Source of the DNA: Myxococcales bacterium
Lineage (GTDB): Bacteria; Myxococcota_A; Polyangia; Polyangiales; Polyangiaceae
Length of the DNA: 64,000 bases
NCBI GenBank assembly: GCA_025355005.1
Contig: JANXLV010000064.1
Location: 1 to 64,000, forward strand
Direction: 5' to 3'
Below are positions 54,121 to 62,110 of the stretch, piece by piece. The position numbers and the translations under genes were made by a program. Each line of letters starts with the position of its first letter. Position 1 is the first letter of the stretch. The notes beneath the pieces are model-generated. The model was not told the origin of the DNA, ran no database searches, and worked only from the letters and a program-made list of their open reading frames with translations.

Positions 54121-55317
54121 ATGATCTCGTTCGAACCGTCCGAAGACCAGCGCATGATGCTCGACGCCGCTCGCGGTTTCGCGAAGACGCTTCGCGCGCG
54201 CTTGCGTGAGACCGAGAAGGCGCGCGCCATCCCGGACGATCTGCAGAAGATCGCCGCGGACATGGGGCTGTCCATGGTCGCGATCCCCGAGTCGTGCGGT
54301 GGTGCGGGCCTTGGGCTCACAACCGCCGTGCTGCTCGAGCAAGAGCTCGCCATGGGCGACGCGGCGGCGGCCTTCGGACTTCGCGGGCCCGGCGCGTTCG
54401 GTCTCGCGGCCGTGGAGCTGGGGACGGAGGAGCAAGCAGCGCGCGCGATCGCTGCGCTCGAAGGCGGCTTTGGCGCTGTCGCGTGGGGCGAAAGCAAGCC
54501 GCACGCTGATCGCCCCGGCCTGTGCACGACAGCTACGCGCGACGGGACCGGCTACCGTATCCGCGGCGAGAAGAGCTATGTGCTCAACGCGGACCGCGCG
54601 AGCGCGTTCGTCGTCTTCGCGCAGATCGACGACGCCGCAGGGTGGAACGGGCTCGCTGCGTTCATCGTCCCCAAGAACGCCAAGGGCGTCGTGATCGGCG
54701 CGCGTGAGGTGTCGCTCGGCCTGGACGTGGCAAGCATCTCCAGCATCACGCTCACCGACGTGACCGTGGCCGAGGCCGCGCGCCTCTCTGGCAACGGCGA
54801 CTTCAACGCTGCCACGCTGCGCTTCTTCGTGAAGAACGCGCTCATCAACGCCGCGCGCGCGGTCGGTCTGTCGCGAACGGCCGTGGACGTCACGCGTGAC
54901 TACGTGGAGATGCGGAAGGCGTTCGGCAAGCCGGTCGCGCATTTCCAGGCGGTGGCGTTCAACGTCGCGGACCGCTCGATGGATGCAGCCGCATCTGCCG
55001 CCATGGTCCTCCGCGCTGCATGGATGTGGGACGCGAAGGTCCCGGAGAACGACGCGCTGCGCATCTCCGCATTCGCCGTGAGCCACGCGCTCGAAGCGGC
55101 GATGCGCTGTGGTGACGACGCCGTGCAGCTGCACGGAGGCGCTGGCTTCATGCGCGACTACCCCGTGGAGAAGATGATGCGCGACGCGAAGCAACTGCAG
55201 CTCTGCGCCATGCCCGCGGGCTGCGCAGATCAGCTCGCCGCCGCCATCGAACTGGGGCGCCCGATCGATCTTGGTCTCGTGCTCCCCAACGCCGAATCTC
55301 AGTCCGCGCTCGTCTGA
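54121..55317 (+). CDS. Acyl-CoA dehydrogenase-like protein lacking the usual catalytic Glu
   Basis: 398 residues, acyl-CoA dehydrogenase fold (SMVAIPESCGGAGLGLTTA, LHGGAGFMRDYPVEKMMRDA). Where family members have the I-x-E-G-T segment with the catalytic base, this protein reads LQLCAMPAGCADQ, so the Glu is missing. Residues near FAD remain. It probably works with the second dehydrogenase that begins 15 bases after its stop. The ATG at 54121 follows GGAGG by six bases; earlier in-frame starts exist at 54064 and 54094. Confidence 0.88.
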   Translation: MISFEPSEDQRMMLDAARGFAKTLRARLRETEKARAIPDDLQKIAADMGLSMVAIPESCGGAGLGLTTAVLLEQELAMGDAAAAFGLRGPGAFGLAAVELGTEEQAARAIAALEGGFGAVAWGESKPHADRPGLCTTATRDGTGYRIRGEKSYVLNADRASAFVVFAQIDDAAGWNGLAAFIVPKNAKGVVIGAREVSLGLDVASISSITLTDVTVAEAARLSGNGDFNAATLRFFVKNALINAARAVGLSRTAVDVTRDYVEMRKAFGKPVAHFQAVAFNVADRSMDAAASAAMVLRAAWMWDAKVPENDALRISAFAVSHALEAAMRCGDDAVQLHGGAGFMRDYPVEKMMRDAKQLQLCAMPAGCADQLAAAIELGRPIDLGLVLPNAESQSALV

Positions 55318-55332
55318 AAGGCCCATGAGAAG

Positions 55333-56574
55333 ATGATCGACTTCAGCATCTCCAGTCGTCAGCGCGATCTCCGCGACATGATCCACGGCTTCGCCAGGAA
55401 CGTGATCCGGCCGCAGTCCCTCGCGTGGGACCGCGCGCACGGCATCCCGGACGAGTTCCTCTCGCGCTTCGTCATGATGGCCGCGTCCATGGGAGGACCT
55501 GCAGGCGCGTGGGGCGTGCAAGGCCTCGGCGCCGCCACCTCCGAAGGCGAGAAGCCGGTGGAGGGGGCGAAGAAGGCGTCCACGGCGATGGTGAGCACCG
55601 TGCTCTCCGCAGAGGAGCTGTCATGGGGCGACGCCGCGTTGCTCCTGTGTCTGCCCGGCCCCGGGCTCGGTGGACCGCCGGTTCGTAGCACGGGCACCCC
55701 GGAGCAAAAGGAGCGCTTTTTCTCGCCCTTCCGTGACATGTCGCAAGGCCTGAAGTGGGGTGCGTATGCGCTCACCGAGCCCAGCGCAGGAAGCGACGTC
55801 GCGGGGATCCGCACCAGCTGCAGGCGCGACGGCTCACACTGGATACTCAACGGTCGCAAGTGCTTCATCACGAACGGCGGGCGCGCATCCTGGAACGTGG
55901 TGTTCGCCACGGTGGACCCGGCGCTCGGACGCGCAGGACACCGCGCGTTCGTGGTGGAGAAGGGCACACCCGGCTTCTCCGTCGGCAAGATCGAGGAGAA
56001 GATGGGCCTCCGCGCGAGCGAGACCGCAGAGCTCGTGCTCGAGGACGTGCGCGTCCCGAACGAGAACCTGCTCGGCGGCGAGGAGAGCTATGCGAGCAAG
56101 GAGGGCTTCATGACCGCCATGAAGACCTTCGACAACACGCGGCCGATCGTCGCCTCCATGGCCATCGGCATCGGACGTGCTGCATACGAGTACGCGCGCG
56201 ACTTCGCGGCCTCGAACTACGCGCTCGCGCGACACACGCCGCGCTACTCGGCAATCGCCGAGCGCCTCGCACGCATCGGACAGAAGCTCGAGGCCGCGCG
56301 CATGGCCACGTGGCACGCCGCCTGGCTCGCCGACAACGAGAAGCCGAACGCGAAGGAGGCGAGCATGTCGAAGGCGCTCGCCGGACAGGCCTCCATCCGC
56401 GCGTGCATCGAGGCGATCGAGATCTGCGGTGTGGAAGGAACGCTCGCGAAGGACCACCAGCTCCTCGAGAAGTGGTTCCGCGACATCAAGGTCTACGACA
56501 TCTTCGAGGGCACGGGACAGATCCAGCGAATCGTGATCTCGAAGCGCCTCTTCCCGGATCTGAAGTCGTTCTGA
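55333..56574 (+). CDS. Acyl-CoA dehydrogenase with catalytic Glu
   Basis: 413 residues with the complete fold: GAYALTEPSAGSDVAGIRTS at the FAD/substrate site, ITNGGRASW and the C-terminal VYDIFEGTGQIQRIVIS, in which Glu392 is the expected base. It carries a longer N-terminal insertion (residues 60-80) than the short-chain enzymes. Together with the preceding gene it resembles paired dehydrogenases of actinobacterial sterol side-chain breakdown, which form alpha2beta2 heterotetramers; the substrate here is unknown. Convergent with the sdp-like operon. Confidence 0.92.
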   Translation: MIDFSISSRQRDLRDMIHGFARNVIRPQSLAWDRAHGIPDEFLSRFVMMAASMGGPAGAWGVQGLGAATSEGEKPVEGAKKASTAMVSTVLSAEELSWGDAALLLCLPGPGLGGPPVRSTGTPEQKERFFSPFRDMSQGLKWGAYALTEPSAGSDVAGIRTSCRRDGSHWILNGRKCFITNGGRASWNVVFATVDPALGRAGHRAFVVEKGTPGFSVGKIEEKMGLRASETAELVLEDVRVPNENLLGGEESYASKEGFMTAMKTFDNTRPIVASMAIGIGRAAYEYARDFAASNYALARHTPRYSAIAERLARIGQKLEAARMATWHAAWLADNEKPNAKEASMSKALAGQASIRACIEAIEICGVEGTLAKDHQLLEKWFRDIKVYDIFEGTGQIQRIVISKRLFPDLKSF

Positions 56575-56580
56575 GCTTTA

Positions 56581-57543
56581 TCAGTGGGCGAAGTTCTTCG
56601 TGAGCTTTGCGATCTTCAGCTCTTCAGCGAGGGGGTCGCCGGGGTTCTGGTCTTGTGCGTTTGCGAAGGGGATGAACGGCCCTAGGCCCTTGACGGCGAC
56701 GGCCCAGACAGCGATGCCCACGGCCAGCGCCACGGCCGCGCCCACGTATGCACCGGCGCCGACGCGCGTCCCTACCCAGTACTGGTCCCACTTGTAGCTG
56801 TTGTCCTTGTTCGGGAGCTGGTTCGGCACGACGACCGGGTCGATACCTTTGGCTGCCATCGGATCGGCCGGTTTCGCTGCGGGGTTGGTGTTCGGACCGG
56901 CAGCACCAGGCGTGCCGCCGCCGCTGCCACCGTTCCCGGTGTTCATGGTCGTGACCCCGGGTGTTGCGAGACTCCCGTCAGCAGCCGCGAGCGTCGCGAG
57001 CGCGTCGCTCTCGAAGACGGCCACGAGAGTGCGCTTCATTTGCTTCACCGCTGTGTTCACGCGCGCGGCATCGCCGCTCTGCATCTCCGCCGCGAAGGTC
57101 ACGAGGTAGTTCGGCGCGCGACGATTGATCTCGCTGATGACGTATCCGACCAGCTTCTGGAACTGCTCCTCCGAAGGGAGCTGCACGGTGTCGAGCTGCG
57201 TCGCCAGGTTCGTGAGCTCCACCTCCGTTGGCATTCGCGCCGCAAGCCTCGTCGCGGGAAGCGGGTCGCCCGACTGTGGCGCCAGGTCCGCCGCGTTCTG
57301 CTTCAGCACCTCGACGGAGACGGAGCTCATCTTCAGCGATTGCTTCGTGTTGTCCATCCGCTCCTTCAACGTCGACGCGGGTCCGAACCTGTCCGCGGCC
57401 GGTCCCACGCCCATCATTCCCTGCGCGATCTCTTCGCCGGTGTAGTTGCGCGGTGAGTCTGTCTTCGAGCTGCTGCACGCGGCTAGCGCGGCGCCGCCGA
57501 CTACGAGACCGATCGAGATTGCGTTCTTGATACGAGGCTTCAT
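56581..57543 (-). CDS. sdpC: SdpC-like antimicrobial peptide precursor
   Basis: 320 residues. Lipobox-like signal (GGAALAAC, Cys23), then the SdpC-type N-terminal block NYTGEEIAQGMMGVGPAADR (33-52), a helical domain (PSEEQFQKLVGYVISEIN, 123-140), a Gly/Asn/Pro linker (200-230), a hydrophobic segment (VGAGAYVGAAVALAVGIAVW from 261) and a C-terminal EELKIAKLTKNF block (307-318). In Bacillus subtilis the toxic SDP peptide comes from the corresponding hydrophobic part of SdpC. The two Cys that form its disulfide are not seen here. AGGAG lies seven bases upstream of the ATG; 28 bases separate it from sdpB. Family call rests on motif pattern and on its two neighbours. Confidence 0.8.
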   Translation of the reverse strand: MKPRIKNAISIGLVVGGAALAACSSSKTDSPRNYTGEEIAQGMMGVGPAADRFGPASTLKERMDNTKQSLKMSSVSVEVLKQNAADLAPQSGDPLPATRLAARMPTEVELTNLATQLDTVQLPSEEQFQKLVGYVISEINRRAPNYLVTFAAEMQSGDAARVNTAVKQMKRTLVAVFESDALATLAAADGSLATPGVTTMNTGNGGSGGGTPGAAGPNTNPAAKPADPMAAKGIDPVVVPNQLPNKDNSYKWDQYWVGTRVGAGAYVGAAVALAVGIAVWAVAVKGLGPFIPFANAQDQNPGDPLAEELKIAKLTKNFAH

Positions 57544-57571
57544 TCAATTGCTCCTGCGAGATTCGGGGCGT

Positions 57572-58519
57572 TCACGTTCCGGGCGCCCTGCGGTGCACGA
57601 GACGTTCCCGGAGACGTGCCGCGCGCTTCCACAGCTTCCACGAGAAGACATCCTCTGTCGGTCGAAGATACAGGATGAGCGCTGCGCTCATCGCAAAGCA
57701 GAAAGTGACGAGACCCTGCATCAGCGCGATGCCGATGTGGAGCGAGAGCCCCAGCACCAGAAGGTACCTCCAATACCTCTTCGCTGCCAATAGGCCTGCC
57801 ATCAGCGCGAACTCGGTAGCAATGACACCCCACGTCATCAGCGCGACCGTGGAGTGGGTGAGGATGGGCATCATCACCGGTTTGGCCCACGAAGCCACCC
57901 CGTAGAGCGGGTGTGAGAGCCAGTAGAATAGCGCGGTTCCATTGCTCCATTCGGGCGTCGCGCACTTTGCCACGGCGGCGTGGAAATAGATGCCTGCGAC
58001 CTGCAGACGACACAGCCAGAGGCTCGTCTGGGCGAAGAGGCGCTTCGTCGGGAGCCACCTGTCGTTTGGATCTTCCACCCACGCGTCCCAGTGCCATTTG
58101 CGGCCGTCGGTCAGCGTGAGTGGCAGGAGCAGGAGCGTGAGCACTGCGGTCACCTGATCGCCGCCGTCGAGCGACGACGCGCCCACCTGGAAGCTGAGCG
58201 ACACGAACCAGTGGACGACGCCGGTGATGCGCGGGCGCCAGCCCGTCGCGATCACGAGCAGCAGCACCACGCAGATGAAGCGGGCGATCTCGAGGTGAGA
58301 TCTGGGGAACAGGCAGAACATTCCCGCCCGCAATGCGCCCGTGCAGATCGGCGGCTCCGGGAGGCCGGCGACGCGCGGAACGAGATCTTCCATGTCGTTC
58401 GTGATGAGCGTGAGCAGCGTTCCGAGCGCGAGGAGCGTCCTCGCAAGACCGTAGACGTTCGTCCACGGCTTCGACTCCGAGGTCCAGCGGTACGCGACGT
58501 TGCCGAGCGCGGTCAGCAT
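57572..58519 (-). CDS. sdpB: SdpB-like membrane protein (HTTM type)
   Basis: 315 residues and several membrane helices. The start ESKPWTNVYGLARTLLALGT (15-34) is the SdpB signature, and WSNGTALFYWLSHPLYG and the WLCRLQVAGIYFHAAVAK segment fit the HTTM (vitamin K carboxylase-like) membrane domain. In B. subtilis SdpB works with SdpA to mature the SdpC toxin. The ATG at 58519 overlaps the sdpA stop by seven bases; the longer open frame upstream lies within sdpA and is not used. Confidence 0.87.
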   Translation of the reverse strand: MLTALGNVAYRWTSESKPWTNVYGLARTLLALGTLLTLITNDMEDLVPRVAGLPEPPICTGALRAGMFCLFPRSHLEIARFICVVLLLVIATGWRPRITGVVHWFVSLSFQVGASSLDGGDQVTAVLTLLLLPLTLTDGRKWHWDAWVEDPNDRWLPTKRLFAQTSLWLCRLQVAGIYFHAAVAKCATPEWSNGTALFYWLSHPLYGVASWAKPVMMPILTHSTVALMTWGVIATEFALMAGLLAAKRYWRYLLVLGLSLHIGIALMQGLVTFCFAMSAALILYLRPTEDVFSWKLWKRAARLRERLVHRRAPGT

Positions 58520-59073
58520 TTGACCTCGACGACCACCACCTTGCTCTTCATGGTTGGCGGCTTGGAAAGGCGTGCCCACGCCCAGGGTACGCGCGGGGTG
58601 ACGACCACGCCGACCGTCCCGCAGAAGACCGGGCGCCTCGAGCCGGTGCCGATTCGAAGCTTCGGGCGGCGGTTCTGGAGGCACGTGTCTGCGTCGTCCG
58701 GGCACTCCTCGAAGAAGTCCGGAGGGATGGCGGTGAGGATGAAGCCGGACTCGATGCCTTCGTTGCGGCCCTTGCGGGAGAGACCAAAGAGGTTGTGCGA
58801 CGACGCGATCACCCCGCTGTCAGCGCGCGTCCAGTGCCCGTCGCTGTCCTGCTTGTAGAGCAGAGAAATTTCTTCTCGCGCGTTACGGGTGAAGAACTTC
58901 CAGCCCTCCGGAAGGTAAGAGACCGTGTTGAGCTGCTGCTCGAGCGGGAGCTCGACCGCGGTGGCCCCGTCCATCGAACCGTGCACGGCATACCCGAAGA
59001 CGACGGTGAGGAAGCCCCACAACACGAACGCGGTCGCGCCAAGGCGACGCCTATCTTTCACTTCGTCCGCCAA
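58513..59073 (-). CDS. sdpA: SdpA-like toxin maturation protein
   Basis: 186 residues: one membrane helix near the N-terminus (11-31, TAFVLWGFLTVVFGYAV) and an external domain with the SdpA motif LPEGWKFFTRNAREE (54-68), followed by CPDDADTCLQNR. First gene of the sdpA-sdpB-sdpC set. The frame starts with a TTG at 59073; a GTG at 59061 is an alternative. Upstream is a region with inverted repeats and no gene. Confidence 0.85.
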   Translation of the reverse strand: MADEVKDRRRLGATAFVLWGFLTVVFGYAVHGSMDGATAVELPLEQQLNTVSYLPEGWKFFTRNAREEISLLYKQDSDGHWTRADSGVIASSHNLFGLSRKGRNEGIESGFILTAIPPDFFEECPDDADTCLQNRRPKLRIGTGSRRPVFCGTVGVVVTPRVPWAWARLSKPPTMKSKVVVVEVKC

Positions 59074-59147
59074 TTTCTGATCGCGCCTCGGTCCGAAATG
59101 TACCCCAGGTGCGACGCGGGAGGGGGGCCTCTTCGCGACCTCCGTCG

Positions 59148-59261
59148 CGGAAGTACACCTGCGCGGTGAACACGCCTGCAGGAATCCGGACCTTCACCCG
59201 GAATCTCGCACAAGAAACGCACAAAACCCGCAGGGACGTACACTTTTGAGGTGTACTTTCG
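59148..59261. promoter_or_regulatory. Inverted repeats upstream of the sdpA-like gene
   Basis: Two 13-base arms (59148-59160 cggaagtacacct and 59249-59261, reverse complement with one mismatch) lie about 88 bases apart. The distal arm also forms a tighter dyad, gtacac-N7-gtgtac (59238-59256). They occupy the 263-base gap upstream of sdpA and could be operator sites for its regulator, or one long hairpin. I have no experimental basis for either. Confidence 0.35.
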
Positions 59262-59336
59262 AAAACGCTGTTCTTGCGAGGCTCCCTGCGGATGCAACGC
59301 TGGCGCGGACGCAGTCGGAGCCGGGTTGCTGGTGAA

Positions 59337-60308
59337 TCAGCGCCCGCAGCGCGATGAGACGACCGGCAAGTAGATCGAGCCGCTGAGTATCGCTTGCCAG
59401 TTGTTCGTTTCGGTCCCGCCACGGACACCCGACACGTAGAGGTCCGGAAAGCCGAGCGTGGCACGCAAGTCGATGAGCGGGCTGCAGCCAGGCGCGATCG
59501 CATAGCCAACGAACCCGTTGAGGGGCGCATAGATCGTGTCGCCGAAGTGCGAAAAATCGGCGACGCCGAGCCCGGTGCCGATGCCGAGATAGAGCGGGTC
59601 GCTCGCCTGGAACGTGAAGCGGAGGGGCGCGAAGGCGCCGAGGATGGTGCCGCGATCGGCGGCGAACGTGACCGGAATGAACACGCCGCTGTCGAGCCTC
59701 GCGCTGTCACCGAATCGAACGAGCAGGGGGAGACCAGGCGTTATCGTGAGCGCGCCGTTCGCGCGCGTGTCGTGCGTGTAGAGCGTGAGACCGAGGAAGC
59801 CGCCGACCTCGAGCGCCCCTCCGCGAATGAAGCGGTAGGTGCCAGAGACCGTCGGGTTTCCGTACTCGAAGACCGGCGAGAGGAGCAGGGGCAAGAACGT
59901 CGCGTCGAGCTCGAAGTCGTCCGTGACGCCGTATCCAGCCGACACGGCTGCTCCCCAGAGCGCCTGATTGCCGTGTTGATAGGACAATAGAAGGTCGCCG
60001 CGCAGGACGCCGAGCGGCAGCGTGAGCGGGCGCAGGACGAGGCGAACCGGAACAACCGACGACGCGACCTCGGGTGCGACCGTCGCCTGCGCGGGCGCCG
60101 CAGGCGCGGGAACGGGCGAAGGATGCGAACCGGGATGCGACGAAGGATGCGATCCGGGGGGCGGCGTTGGCTGCGTCGTTGGAGACGGGTCCGGTGGAAT
60201 CGTGCCGGGCGGAGGCGGCGTAGGAGGTGGGAGCGGCGTAGGCTCCGCGCTGGCGTGTCCAGTCGTGAGTGCGAGTCCGGTCGCAAGCACGAGCGTGAAT
60301 GCGCGCAT
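59337..60308 (-). CDS. Predicted outer-membrane beta-barrel protein
   Basis: 323 residues: signal peptide ending GHASAEP, a Pro/Ser/His-rich linker to about residue 75 with SHPGSHP repeats, then about 240 residues of alternating short beta strands with aromatic and Gly residues (LLLSYQHGNQALWGAAVSAG, FLPLLLSPVFEYGN, GFLGLTLYTHDTR, FVGYAIAPGCSPLIDLRATL), as in small outer-membrane barrels. Ends SSRCGR. The ATG at 60308 is used; a GTG five codons earlier is possible. Confidence 0.78.
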   Translation of the reverse strand: MRAFTLVLATGLALTTGHASAEPTPLPPPTPPPPGTIPPDPSPTTQPTPPPGSHPSSHPGSHPSPVPAPAAPAQATVAPEVASSVVPVRLVLRPLTLPLGVLRGDLLLSYQHGNQALWGAAVSAGYGVTDDFELDATFLPLLLSPVFEYGNPTVSGTYRFIRGGALEVGGFLGLTLYTHDTRANGALTITPGLPLLVRFGDSARLDSGVFIPVTFAADRGTILGAFAPLRFTFQASDPLYLGIGTGLGVADFSHFGDTIYAPLNGFVGYAIAPGCSPLIDLRATLGFPDLYVSGVRGGTETNNWQAILSGSIYLPVVSSRCGR

Positions 60309-60451
60309 GGGATGAATGAACACGGCCGCAGCTTACTGCGTTGCCGCGAAAACAATCCAGGATCTCCGCGGGCTCTACTCGAAGATGCCAACGCGCTGGT
60401 GCTGGCGAATACGCGCTCAACGCCGCGGGTGGCTGTGTCACAAACGAAGAA

Positions 60452-60477
60452 GCCCCCGATGCTTTTGCATCGAGGGC
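60452..60477 (-). terminator. Rho-independent terminator of the DUF4331 gene
   Basis: An 11-base-pair hairpin with one mismatch and a four-base loop, followed on the minus strand by ttcttcgtttg. It sits about 105 bases beyond the DUF4331 stop and just before the barrel-protein gene on the same strand, so it separates the two transcripts. Confidence 0.72.
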
Positions 60478-60581
60478 CTTCGCTCATTCAAACCTTCCCG
60501 CCTTTCAGTTGGTCGGCTTGCACAAGCGCTTCGCCCTTCGGGCTCACCGACATGTTCAAGTAGGCAGTCTGCGTTATCCGA

Positions 60582-61985
60582 TCACGGAGCCGCTTTGCCG
60601 TGGCCTTGGCTGAAGCCTTCCCAGGGGAGGGCGAGGTACGGCATGCCGGTGAGGAAGGGCTTGTCGTTCGAGTTCACGCCGTCGCCGACTGCGATCGTGC
60701 CCTTCGAGAGGAGCACCGAGAGGAGGACGTCGGTCACGTCAGCCTGCTCCTTGTTGGGCGCCGCGCCGTACGAGATCGGACGGCCGTTGGGGAAGCGAGA
60801 GTCCATACCAAGGTCCACGCGGAGCACGTCGCCCGTCGCAGTCAGCGGGATGGTGTGGCCGCTCGAGGTCAGGTTGATCGTGTCGATGATGTCGAGGCGG
60901 TTCGACTTGAGCGAATCAATCGTCTTCTGATCAACGCCGAGCGCCTTGTAGATGCCAACCGCCTCTGCGTCGCGCACGACGACCGGGTTCAGGAAGTACG
61001 CGCCGAAGTTCTTCACGTCGTTCGCGGGCTTGGTGCGGTTGTACTTGTCCTTGTCCTGGAGACCGATGACGGCCTCGTTGATGAGCGGCAGGCCGAGGCG
61101 CGAGACCTGGACCCAACCACCGAAGTTCTCCGACCCGCCGTTGCCGCGGAGGATTGACACCTTGCGACGGCTGGCAGAGGCCCACACGCCGATGGTGTTC
61201 TCGTTGCTCGCGCCGGCCGCGGGGGCCTTGCCGTCCTTCGTGACGAGCGTGGTCGGGATATCCAGGGCGATCGCGTGGCAGTTGTAGCCTGCAACGTTGT
61301 CCACCGCCGTGCCGCCGAGCAGGTTCGCAAGGTCGAAGATGCGACCGATGTTGACGTAGAAGCCGTCGTCACGCGGACCCGCCCAGATCTTTCCTTCGCT
61401 GCCGTTGAAGCCCATCGGCTTGATGAACGTGGCCGCGTACGCGTCGTCGTACTTGCCGCCCGCGGGCTTGTAGACCACCGCGTTCGTGTTGGGACCGATG
61501 TTGGTCGGCGCGACGGGGACACCCTGCGCGAGCACCGTGCGGTGGCCGCCTTCGATCTTCGTCACCGAGTACGTCTGCGACTTGCCGGACAGCTGCGAGA
61601 AGAACTCCTTGCCGCCGCCGAGGGGCGCCGTGAGGTTCGCCGGATCGACGTGCGGGAAGTCCGTCGACGAGAAGCGAATCTGGTACGTAAGCACGTCGTC
61701 CAGGCTCTTCGCGCCGCGGGTCACGTGGACCTCGTAGAGGACGTCGTCCGAGAACTGGTTGTAGTTCGGGCCGCCGGACGGCTCCTCGAGCGGGTTGTAG
61801 GCGACGACGACGTGAAGCATGTCGTGCGAAGAGTCCGTGACCCAGGCCCACGTGTCCGTGTTGTCCGACGCGGGGTCGAAGCCGATCGCGGGGGCTTCAC
61901 GGTGGCTGGACGCCGAAGCGGCAGCGGCGAGAAGGGTCATGGCCGTGGTCGAGAGCATGCCGGTGACGAGATGACGAAGCTTCAT
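60582..61985 (-). CDS. DUF4331 domain exported protein
   Basis: 467 residues. Signal peptide (1-25, ending AAASAS), then the DUF4331 opening SSHREAPAIGFDPASDNTDT and later DDGFYVNIGRIFDLANLLGG, DNVAGYNCHAIALDIPT and NRLDIIDTINL. DUF4331 proteins are secreted or periplasmic and of unknown function, with a Ca-binding-like SSHREAP site often conserved. AGGAG lies ten bases upstream of the ATG. Next to a lipoprotein of beta-propeller type on the same strand. Confidence 0.9.
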   Translation of the reverse strand: MKLRHLVTGMLSTTAMTLLAAAASASSHREAPAIGFDPASDNTDTWAWVTDSSHDMLHVVVAYNPLEEPSGGPNYNQFSDDVLYEVHVTRGAKSLDDVLTYQIRFSSTDFPHVDPANLTAPLGGGKEFFSQLSGKSQTYSVTKIEGGHRTVLAQGVPVAPTNIGPNTNAVVYKPAGGKYDDAYAATFIKPMGFNGSEGKIWAGPRDDGFYVNIGRIFDLANLLGGTAVDNVAGYNCHAIALDIPTTLVTKDGKAPAAGASNENTIGVWASASRRKVSILRGNGGSENFGGWVQVSRLGLPLINEAVIGLQDKDKYNRTKPANDVKNFGAYFLNPVVVRDAEAVGIYKALGVDQKTIDSLKSNRLDIIDTINLTSSGHTIPLTATGDVLRVDLGMDSRFPNGRPISYGAAPNKEQADVTDVLLSVLLSKGTIAVGDGVNSNDKPFLTGMPYLALPWEGFSQGHGKAAP

Positions 61986-62110
61986 GGAACGAGTCTCCTG
62001 TGGGGCGCGAGCGCCCGGATGTGAATCTTGTAAGTGCCGCGTGGTCTCAGCGGCTGTTGGTCTAGCGAGGGGGCCCGCACGCTCCGACCAGGAGCGAGCT
62101 CGGGCGGGTT

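Noticed and set aside
62080-62096. Six-base-pair hairpin between the propeller lipoprotein and DUF4331 genes
   Set aside because: No T-run on the minus strand, so it is not called a terminator; the two genes may be cotranscribed.
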